Made by a program: the position numbers and the translations under genes. Of a stretch of DNA of 64,000 nt, positions 57,020 through 64,000 are shown piece after piece; position 1 is the stretch's first letter, and every line of letters starts with the position of its first letter. Under the pieces are notes generated by a model. That model was not told where the DNA came from. It saw only the letters and a program-made list of their open reading frames with translations, and did no database searches. Origin of the DNA: Flectonema sp. DT1601 (lineage: Eukaryota; Euglenozoa; Diplonemea; Diplonemida; Diplonemidae); contig OZ025785.1 in assembly GCA_964019425.1 (NCBI GenBank), forward strand, positions 1,387,501 through 1,451,500. The letters are read 5' to 3'.

Positions 57020-57313
57020 ATGCCGTCGCTGATGAGCGGGTCTCGCCTCAGCCCGCTCATGATAGCAATGGGAGACGAGCCTTCAACTCCAGCAGTGAAG
57101 TTATCAAATTACCATTCTATTGCTGGATATTCTGATGGAAAAGTTACGTCTTCGAGAGTAGTATTTAAACCTGTTGGGAGATTGAGAACACCAACATCGA
57201 TACTTCTCAAAGATATCATTTCACCCGGAGCTGGTCGTATCGGATTACCACCATCATCAGTTGCTTTAATGAAGTTACCTGGAACACAGTTACCCAAACA
57301 TGTGCCACGTTGA
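57020..57313 (+). CDS. Small uncharacterised protein
   Basis: A 97-residue protein with no recognisable domain. It is rich in Ser, Pro, Leu and Lys, with repeated SxLSP/PxS patterns and a basic end (LPKHVPR), so probably disordered. Support: ATG 16 bases after a clear TTTTTGTCAG acceptor-like site (56994-57003), the same arrangement as in certain genes, and an even codon composition. It ends before the upstream edge of the GH5 duplication. Function unknown. Confidence 0.6.
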   Translation: MPSLMSGSRLSPLMIAMGDEPSTPAVKLSNYHSIAGYSDGKVTSSRVVFKPVGRLRTPTSILLKDIISPGAGRIGLPPSSVALMKLPGTQLPKHVPR

Positions 57314-57649
57314 TGTGAAAAGTCAGTAGAGGTCTTGTCACCCAACCCAACAGGTTGCTTTTCCTTATTTAATTAAAAGAATGAATGCAGCCTTCTACAA
57401 TAGGTTATGTGTCGTGGTTTAAATGACACCTTTACAAGAATATTACACGGTTTCGTTCGCTTCACTTCGCTATCTACACGTTTAGTGATTAGTTTCAGTT
57501 AGTTTCTCTTCTGTGTTGTGTAATTTATATATTTAACCCTCAGAAACTAATAGGATGGTTAGCGTCAGAGGGATTCAGTATTTTTCAGTTTCATCATAAC
57601 GAGTGATGACCTAATTATTTACACATTGACAGGTAAGTAACTTAAAGAA
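57314..57649. other. Spacer; left edge of the GH5 tandem duplication
   Basis: From about 57437 the sequence recurs at 60143 (shift 2706). The last 20 bases contain GACAG|GTAAGT (57628-57638), an acceptor directly abutting a donor-like sequence, 18 bases before the ATG; the second copy keeps it. Confidence 0.7.
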
Positions 57650-59191
57650 ATGCCGAGCTTAGCACACTTATCAGCACTGCTCTGCTGTGCTGGGGCTGTA
57701 CAGCTTCCTCGTTTATCTCTGAAGGAGACAACTGCGAGAGGAGGCTCACAGCATGTGTTGGTTGATGACATGGGAAGAGAAGTGTTCTTGCACGGTGCGA
57801 ATGCTGTAGTGAAGGGTCCTCCATATGTTCCTTCTCGTGATGGTTATGACAACAAGACTAGTTTAGTAAAAGAAGATTTCATTACGATGCAGAGAAGTGG
57901 TATCAACTTCATAAGACTTGGTGTCATGTGGCCAGGACTTGAACCAATTGAAGGACAGTACAACATGACGTACCTTCAACTTATTGAAGACATCGTTCAA
58001 GAGGCTGCCGAGTATGGAATCTACACTCTCGCTGATATGCATCAAGACGACTTATCAGAGCGTTACTGTGGAGAAGGAATTCCATTGTGGGCAGCACAGG
58101 GAGAAGAGCTGGTTGAGTTCCCAATTCCTGTGAAGGCAGAACGCTACAAACTGGATGGTAAGAAAATGCCGACCAGACAGGAATGTGCTAAGGGGAATTG
58201 GCCGAGCTACTACGCAAGTGCTGCGTGCAGTAGTGCCTTTGAGAAATTATATACTGATGAGAAGTTGGTAACTTCATGGTCGAACTTCTGGGCTAAATTG
58301 GCCGAAAGATTCACCGGCAACAGTAACATCCTTGGATACGAACTTATTAATGAACCTTGGGTTGGTGATATCTATAAGAATCCAACACTTCTTATTCCTG
58401 GTGTTGCTGATAAAGAAAGACTCTCCCCAGTGTATGATAAATTGAATACGGCAATCAGAGCACATGATGCCGATGGTTTGATCTTCTTTGCGGGTAACAC
58501 TTGGGACCGTGATGGAGATAAGATTTCAGACAACCTTCCGTGGGGATTCAAACATGCTCCTGGGGGTGCATCTGAAGCGGGTAAAAGTTTAGTTGCATTC
58601 CACTACTACAACCCACCTCAGTTGGCGAAGGATTTTAAGAACTATTTAGAAACCAGACGTCGTGATGCGGAGAAGCTGAAGACAGGAATGTTTCTCACAG
58701 AGACGTTTGCATGGAATGGTGCGACAGAGGTTCTTGAAGAGGCGGAGAGCTTTGGAATCTCGTGGGGTGCGTGGGAGTGGAAAGACTTTTGTAAGGAAAC
58801 TCCTGAAACTCTGAACAGCACCTCTCAGTACGCTGCATTCGGAGCATGTAAGACTGGTTATGGAGGAGTAATCGATAGTACATCAGCAGCTAACACCAGT
58901 AAACACTTGTACACGATTGCTAGGACTTACGCTCCTCAAGTATCTGGATCATTCTTGACTTCGTCATTTAATTCAACCACAGGAGAGTTTTCAGTGCAAT
59001 TCTTGTACTCGAAGTCTGTTTCAGCGCCCACGATGGTTTTCTACTACCCAGACAGGTATCAGTCTCTGAAGATTCAGGTTATTCCTGAGGGATCTTTCAC
59101 ATGGACGAAGGGTATCTTTAACGCAACCTTCTCTGCAGCAGGAAGTACTCCTGATGGTGAGAAGATTACTATTCAGCTGAGTCATCAATAA
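57650..59191 (+). CDS. Secreted GH5 endoglycoceramidase-like hydrolase, copy 1
   Basis: A 513-residue glycoside hydrolase family 5 protein with a short hydrophobic N-terminus (LAHLSALLCCAGAVQ) that reads as a signal peptide. Landmarks of the endoglycoceramidase subfamily: FLHGANAVVKGPPY, INFIRLGVMWPGLEP, LADMHQDDLSERYCGEGIPLW, YELINEPW with the acid/base Glu235, and FLTETFAWNG with the nucleophile Glu351. A beta-sandwich domain follows the barrel (430-513). Such enzymes cut the bond between glycan and ceramide in glycosphingolipids, here probably outside the cell or in a digestive compartment. Several N-x-S/T sites fit secretion. It is the left member of a tandem pair. Alternative: another GH5 glycosylceramidase. 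Confidence 0.9.
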   Translation: MPSLAHLSALLCCAGAVQLPRLSLKETTARGGSQHVLVDDMGREVFLHGANAVVKGPPYVPSRDGYDNKTSLVKEDFITMQRSGINFIRLGVMWPGLEPIEGQYNMTYLQLIEDIVQEAAEYGIYTLADMHQDDLSERYCGEGIPLWAAQGEELVEFPIPVKAERYKLDGKKMPTRQECAKGNWPSYYASAACSSAFEKLYTDEKLVTSWSNFWAKLAERFTGNSNILGYELINEPWVGDIYKNPTLLIPGVADKERLSPVYDKLNTAIRAHDADGLIFFAGNTWDRDGDKISDNLPWGFKHAPGGASEAGKSLVAFHYYNPPQLAKDFKNYLETRRRDAEKLKTGMFLTETFAWNGATEVLEEAESFGISWGAWEWKDFCKETPETLNSTSQYAAFGACKTGYGGVIDSTSAANTSKHLYTIARTYAPQVSGSFLTSSFNSTTGEFSVQFLYSKSVSAPTMVFYYPDRYQSLKIQVIPEGSFTWTKGIFNATFSAAGSTPDGEKITIQLSHQ

Positions 59192-60085
59192 GTTAGATCT
59201 GCTTTATTATTTAACATACTTCAAATACATTCCTACTCAGTTAGTAATCTCAAGTGTACGCTGTGTGGCATTTATCATTCACCTGTGAAAACCCTCGTTA
59301 GTGGCGGATGTTCGAAATTGTTATATTATATTTTATATTCTTTCCAACATCCTTCGATAGTTTTTTGTTATCAATTTCTAGTGACTCATTTTTTTCCCCC
59401 CTTCCCTCTCTTCCTTTCAAAGACAAGACAAATACGATACGTATGAAAGAGAAGTATGCATTTCTGGTTGTAAATAATCACAGTTGTTGCTGTTGCTATT
59501 TCGATTGCACACAGTCACCATTGATAATGATTGTCTTCTCCCTTCTTATTGTTCTTATGTTATTTACTTTCTGTGTTACTTCATGGAAATGTAGTCTTTT
59601 TTTTTTTTTTTTTTTTGTTTGTTTTCTCCGTGGATTTATCAACGTATTCTAACTATTGTGAGATAATAGATTCTGTGCACTCTAATTTATTATTGTTCTG
59701 TCTAATAACCAAAACATGATTAGTTAACTAAGATAAAGTCAGATCTATTATTGTCTTCAATAGTGTGTTCCCATTTCCCACTCTTTTGATACGATGAGCC
59801 TTAAACAAGTTCGTTCATGTGACTGTTAACGCGCGTCTTTTGCTTGTTTCCGTATTTCGAAATCTACGTTAAGTCTGCTACGTATCATAATTGATCCCCT
59901 CCGTATGAATAAAGTTTATTTTAGTCACTTAGAACAAGAGAAGCTCAGATAAGATTGAAACATTACAATTTGTTGTTCTCTTGTTTACGACTTCTTTTAT
60001 TTTGAGAATCGTGTCGTTGTGTAGTTGGCTTTGAATGTTTATGTACCTAATTGTTACTGACAGGACCGAATTCAAAATAACGAAA
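59192..60085. other. 3' flank of GH5 copy 1 and leader of the truncated dehydrogenase copy
   Basis: Up to about 59640 it differs from the corresponding region of copy 2 (61898-62290); after that, the last 450 bases are nearly identical to 62290-62747, including the GACAG at 60060-60064 before the dehydrogenase start. No other gene. Confidence 0.7.
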
Positions 60086-60125
60086 ATGTCGCAGCTTGCT
60101 CGGGTTGATAATGCTCGCCATGCAT
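60086..60125 (+). pseudogene. Truncated 5' end of acyl-CoA dehydrogenase gene
   Basis: The first 13 codons (MSQLARVDNARHA) match the intact gene at 62748 apart from one substitution, then stop abruptly at the duplication junction. A by-product of the tandem duplication; the leader with its candidate acceptor was copied too, so this stub may still be transcribed. Confidence 0.9.
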
Positions 60126-60355
60126 TGAAGACCTACTCTTTTAGAATATTACACGATTTAGTTAGCTTCACTTCGCTATCTACACGTTTAGTGATTAGTT
60201 TCTGTTAGTTTCTCTTCTGTGTTGTGTAATTTATATATTTAACCCTCAGAAACTAATAGGATGGTTAGCGTCAGAGGGATTCAGTATTTTTCAGTTTCAT
60301 CATAACGAGTGATGACCTAATTATTTACACATTGACAGGTAAGTAACTTAAAGAA

Positions 60356-61897
60356 ATGCCGAGCTTAGCACACTTATCAGCACTGCTCTGCTGTGCTGGG
60401 GCTGTACAGCTTCCTCGTTTATCTCTGAAGGAGACAACTGCGAGAGGAGGCTCACAGCATGTGTTGGTTGATGACACGGGAAGAGAGGTGTTCTTGCACG
60501 GTGCGAATATGATAGTGAAGGGTCCTCCATATGTTCCTTCTCGTGATGGTTATGACAACAAGACTAGTTTAGTAAAAGAAGATTTCATTACGATGCAGAG
60601 AAGTGGTATCAACTTCATAAGACTTGGTGTCATGTGGCCAGGACTTGAACCAATTGAAGGACAGTACAACATGACGTACCTTCAACTTATTGAAGACATC
60701 GTTCAAGAGGCTGCCGAGTATGGAATCTACACTCTCGCTGATATGCATCAAGACGACTTATCAGAGCGTTACTGTGGAGAAGGAATTCCATTGTGGGCAG
60801 CACAGGGAGAAGAGCTGGTTGAGTTCCCAATTCCTGTGAAGGCAGAACGCTACAAACTGGATGGTAAGAAAATGCCGACCAGACAGGAATGTGCTAAGGG
60901 GAATTGGCCGAGCTACTACTCAAGTGCTGCATGCAGTAATGCCTTTGAGAAATTATATACTGATGAGAAGTTGGTAACTTCATGGTCGAACTTCTGGGCT
61001 AAATTGGCCGAAAGATTCACCGGCAACAGTAACATCCTTGGATACGAACTTATTAATGAACCTTGGGTTGGTGATATCTATAAGAATCCAACACTTCTTA
61101 TTCCTGGTGTTGCTGATGAAGAAAGACTCTCCCCAGTGTATGATAAATTGAATACGGCAATCAGAGCACATGATGCCGATGGTTTGATCTTCTTTGCGGG
61201 TAACACTTGGGACCGTGATGGAGATAAGATTTCAGACAACCTTCCGTGGGGATTCAAGCATCCTCCTGGGGGTGCATCTGAAGCAGGTAAAAGTGTGGTT
61301 GCGTTCCATTACTACACCCCACCTCAGTTGGCGAAGGACTTTAAGAGTTACTTCGAAACCAGACGTCGTGATGCGGAGAAGCTGAAGACAGGAATGTTTC
61401 TCACAGAGACAAATGCATGGAATGGTAAGCAGGACGTTCTCGAAGAGGCGGAGAGCTTTGGAATCTCGTGGGGTGCGTGGGAGTGGAAAGACTTGTGTAA
61501 GGAAACTCCTGAAACTCTGAACAGCACCTCTCAGTACGCTGCATTCGGAGCATGTAAGACTGGTTATGGAGGAGTAATCGATAGTACATCAGCAGCTAAC
61601 ACCAACAAATACCTGCACATGATTGCTAGGACTTACGCTCCTCAAGTATCTGGATCATTCTTGACTTCGTCATTTAATTCAACCACAGGAGAGTTTTCAG
61701 TGCAATTCTTGTACTCGAAGTCTGTTTCAGCGCCCACGATGGTTTTCTACTACCCAGACAGGTATCAGTCTCTGAAGATTCAGGTTATTCCTGAGGGATC
61801 TTTCACATGGACGAAGGGTATCTTTAACGCAACCTTCTCTGCAGCAGGAAGTACTCCTGATGGTGAGAAGATTACTATTCAGCTGAGTCATCAATAA
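60356..61897 (+). CDS. Secreted GH5 endoglycoceramidase-like hydrolase, copy 2
   Basis: The same length as copy 1 (513 residues), with about 25 amino acid differences. Both catalytic glutamates are kept (NEPW Glu235; FLTETNAWNG Glu351). Differences cluster: near residues 41-50 (NMIVKG instead of NAVVKG), 186-196, and mostly 300-440, including the loop right after the nucleophile (NAWNGKQDV against FAWNGATEV) and YYTPPQ against YYNPPQ. The last 75 residues are identical. This is a recent paralogue, possibly with altered substrate preference. The leader, including the GACAG/GTAAGT junction, is the same as in copy 1. Confidence 0.9.
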   Translation: MPSLAHLSALLCCAGAVQLPRLSLKETTARGGSQHVLVDDTGREVFLHGANMIVKGPPYVPSRDGYDNKTSLVKEDFITMQRSGINFIRLGVMWPGLEPIEGQYNMTYLQLIEDIVQEAAEYGIYTLADMHQDDLSERYCGEGIPLWAAQGEELVEFPIPVKAERYKLDGKKMPTRQECAKGNWPSYYSSAACSNAFEKLYTDEKLVTSWSNFWAKLAERFTGNSNILGYELINEPWVGDIYKNPTLLIPGVADEERLSPVYDKLNTAIRAHDADGLIFFAGNTWDRDGDKISDNLPWGFKHPPGGASEAGKSVVAFHYYTPPQLAKDFKSYFETRRRDAEKLKTGMFLTETNAWNGKQDVLEEAESFGISWGAWEWKDLCKETPETLNSTSQYAAFGACKTGYGGVIDSTSAANTNKYLHMIARTYAPQVSGSFLTSSFNSTTGEFSVQFLYSKSVSAPTMVFYYPDRYQSLKIQVIPEGSFTWTKGIFNATFSAAGSTPDGEKITIQLSHQ

Positions 61898-62747
61898 GTT
61901 AGATCTGCTTTATTATTTAACATACTTCAAATACATTCCTACTCAGTCAGGAAAGCTCAGGTGTAGCATTATTATTTATCGTTTTTCTTGCAACTTGAAC
62001 CGAATTATTATATTTTTTATTTTTTCCAATACTTCCTCTGACTCGTTTCTTATTTTCTTCCCCTCTCTTCTTTTCTTTCTCCCTTCCTTGTCAAAAGACA
62101 AGACAAATACGATGCGAGTGATATAAAATTATGCTTTCTTGGTTGTGAATAATCTGTTGCTATGGCAGCTTTGATTGAACACAGTCACTATTGATAATGA
62201 TTGTCTTCTCCTTCTTGCTCTTTATATTCTGCGTCACCGTCTCACGGAAATATGTATCGTAGCCTTTTATTTGTTTTCTTTAATTCCTTCTGTGGATTTA
62301 TCAACGTATTCTAACTATTGTGAGATAATAGATTCTGTGCACTCTAATTTATTATTGTTCTGTCTAATAACCAAAACATGATTAGTTAACTAAGATAAAG
62401 TCAGATCTATTATTGTCTTCAATAGTGTGTTCCCATTTCCCACTCTTTTGATACGATGAGCCTTAAACAAGTTCGTTCATGTGACTGTTAACGCGCGTCT
62501 TTTGCTTGTTTCCGTATTTCGAAATCTACGTTAAGTCTGCTACGTATCATAATTGATCCCCTCCGTATGAATAAAGTTTATTTTAGTCACTTAGAACAAG
62601 AGAAGCTCAGATAAGATTGAAACATTACGATTTGTTGTTCTCTTGTTTACGACTTCTTTTATTTTGAGAATCGTGTCGTTGTGTAGTTGGCTTTGAATGT
62701 TTATGTACCTACTTGTTACTGACAGGACCGAATTCAAAATAACGAAA
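61898..62747. other. 3' flank of GH5 copy 2 and dehydrogenase leader
   Basis: 850 bases; the first part is diverged from copy 1's flank, the second nearly identical. AATAAA at 62567-62572 could serve as a poly(A) signal for the GH5 mRNA. ACTGACAG ends at 62725, 22 bases before the next ATG. Confidence 0.6.
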
Positions 62748-64000
62748 ATGTCGCAGCTTGCTCGGGTTGATAATGCTCGCCAAGCATTTAATTGTTACCA
62801 TGGCATAGTAAGAAAGGACAACTTTATTGATCCTCATTTCAAGTATCTGATGGGTAAGTACGGGATGAAGGAATCGTTACCAAAGTTTGCAAAATTCGGA
62901 AAGACATGTGCCACTGATATAGATCGACTCTCAAGGATAACAGGAACTCCAACTCTTCAGAGATTTGATGGATTTGGTAACAGAATAGAACACATCGCAT
63001 TCCCTGAAGACTATCACAAAACAGGAAGACTCGCATATGCGAGTGAAATTCTTTCTCTGTATAAATCAGGTAAGCATACAGACGCAACCAGCTCACTTGC
63101 ATTGCACTACATTCTATCACATTGTGGAGAAGCAGGACATGCATGTCCAATTACTTGTACTGTTGGGTTGTCAAGATGTATTGAGAATGAGCTAAAGATT
63201 AGCCCAAGTGAGAGTAAAGCGAAAACCTTAAAATATTGGCTATCAAAGATATACAATTCTAACTATGATGAACACTACCATGGATCTCAGTTTATGACTG
63301 AAGTTCAGGGAGGATCTGATGTTGGTGCTAATGTGTTGACAGCTGTACCAGTTGAGGAATCTGACTCTGTATTTACACACAAACTTCATGGTGAGAAATG
63401 GTTCTGTTCTGCTGTTGATGCTCATCTGTGGTTAGTAGTAGCCAGACCTGAAAACAGTAAAGATGGTACTCCAGGATTACGTGGGTTTATTGTACCAAGA
63501 CACCTTGATGATGATCCATTAAAACCAAACTACTATGCTATCAGAAGGCTTAAAGACAAACTCGGAACCAGATCAATGGCCTCTGCCGAGCTTGATTTCA
63601 ACGGCGCCCTAGCAATGCAACTGACTGGGACATTTAAAGATATTTTATCTCTGGTTATTGACACTTCAAGAGTTTACAATGCCTTAGGTGATGCAGGTAT
63701 GATTAACAGAAGTTTTCTAGAAGCCAGAGCATACGCTCACACTAGACAAGCCTTTGGAACTCCAATTATTAACTTTCCTCTTATTAAGGAACAGGTGTCC
63801 AGACTTAATGTTGCTGCTCATGCTTCCAGGTCTGTTGGATTTTTTGTTGCGTCGTTAGACGTTACGACAATCACGAAGACAGAACATAATGCACGTCGTA
63901 TGCTTGTAAACCTAAACAAGTACTGGGCTGCTCATGATTCGATCGCATGTGCACACCAGGCTATTGACATATTGGGTGGCAATGGAGCCATTGAAGAGTT
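62748..64000 (+). CDS. AidB-like acyl-CoA dehydrogenase family protein, 3' end outside the window
   Basis: An uninterrupted frame of 417 codons running off the right edge. Landmarks match the AidB branch of the acyl-CoA dehydrogenase superfamily more than the fatty-acid enzymes: MTEVQGGSDVGAN (AidB MTEKQGGSDV), HGEKWFCSAVDAHLWLVVA, IRRLKDKLGTRSMASAELDF, AYAHTRQAFGTPIINFPLIKEQ, and LGGNGAIEE at the edge. These are FAD-binding flavoproteins; bacterial AidB binds DNA and is induced by alkylation, while eukaryotic relatives are poorly characterised. The expected full length is about 540-600 residues, so roughly 130 are missing. There is no clear mitochondrial presequence. Its first codons were copied into the GH5 duplication unit at 60086. 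Confidence 0.88.
   Translation, partial: MSQLARVDNARQAFNCYHGIVRKDNFIDPHFKYLMGKYGMKESLPKFAKFGKTCATDIDRLSRITGTPTLQRFDGFGNRIEHIAFPEDYHKTGRLAYASEILSLYKSGKHTDATSSLALHYILSHCGEAGHACPITCTVGLSRCIENELKISPSESKAKTLKYWLSKIYNSNYDEHYHGSQFMTEVQGGSDVGANVLTAVPVEESDSVFTHKLHGEKWFCSAVDAHLWLVVARPENSKDGTPGLRGFIVPRHLDDDPLKPNYYAIRRLKDKLGTRSMASAELDFNGALAMQLTGTFKDILSLVIDTSRVYNALGDAGMINRSFLEARAYAHTRQAFGTPIINFPLIKEQVSRLNVAAHASRSVGFFVASLDVTTITKTEHNARRMLVNLNKYWAAHDSIACAHQAIDILGGNGAIEE

Larger units (their letters stand above)
57437..60125 (+). repeat. Tandem segmental duplication, unit 1
   Basis: About 2.7 kb containing the GH5 gene, its flanks and the first 13 codons of the acyl-CoA dehydrogenase gene. It matches 60143-62787. 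The 17 bases between the units (60126-60142) belong to neither. Most of the unit is nearly identical, but 59200-59640 diverges with several indels. Confidence 0.9.
60143..62787 (+). repeat. Tandem segmental duplication, unit 2
   Basis: Right unit of the duplication, ending within codon 13-14 of the intact acyl-CoA dehydrogenase gene. See unit 1. Confidence 0.9.

Overview
This is a eukaryotic nuclear window, probably from a flagellated protist. It has spliceosomal introns (PHF5A has two; PEMT, the voltage-sensing phosphatase and the LIM-pseudokinase have one each), with donors GTATGT or GTTTGT. Long non-coding stretches are packed with A and T homopolymers. All 21 protein genes or gene pieces that I can support lie on the + strand, and most have a C/T-AG trinucleotide about 5-60 bases before the start codon. 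One-strand gene order, candidate trans-splice acceptors and tandem clusters of box C/D snoRNA genes fit Euglenozoa with cis-introns (diplonemid- or euglenid-like). The snoRNA guide sequences also match my recollection of euglenozoan 18S rRNA slightly better than the animal/yeast form. This placement is inference, not proof.

Layout. 1-14.3 kb: gene-poor, homopolymer-rich DNA with two paralogous small CCCH zinc-finger genes about 7.2 kb apart. 14.3-21.7 kb: gene-dense, with a GC-rich gene for an alanine-rich rod protein, a probable axonemal DRC9/IQCG, a NIF3-like protein, a TPR protein and the spliced PHF5A/RDS3 splicing factor. 21.9-25.8 kb: the standout, about 3.9 kb of ~274-bp tandem repeats that encode 29 box C/D snoRNA genes (15 copies of type B alternating with 14 of type A), whose guides match conserved 18S rRNA sites. 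26.2-34.6 kb: PEMT, MOG1/RANGRF, a TPR/EF-hand protein, a THUMP-type methyltransferase-like protein and a voltage-sensing PTEN-type phosphatase. 34.6-45.3 kb: a second gene-poor, homopolymer-rich stretch holding an orphan glucose-6-phosphate isomerase piece and a TENT4/TRF4-like protein that lacks catalytic aspartates. 45.3-52.9 kb: a LIM-pseudokinase, a GPC1-type glycerophosphocholine acyltransferase and an EF-hand-like protein. 53-57.3 kb: two small unknown proteins and a large unknown one. 57.4-64 kb: a recent tandem duplication of a secreted GH5 endoglycoceramidase-like gene, whose repeat unit also copied the first codons of the neighbouring AidB-like acyl-CoA dehydrogenase; that gene runs off the window.

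Functionally the genes are a mix: RNA processing (PHF5A, snoRNAs, TENT4-like, CCCH proteins), phospholipid metabolism and signalling (PEMT, GPC1-like, voltage-sensing phosphatase, endoglycoceramidases), nuclear transport (MOG1) and the cilium (DRC9-like). No operon-like logic is visible beyond the shared strand. I saw no transposon, retroelement, virus-like element, CRISPR array, rRNA or convincing tRNA.
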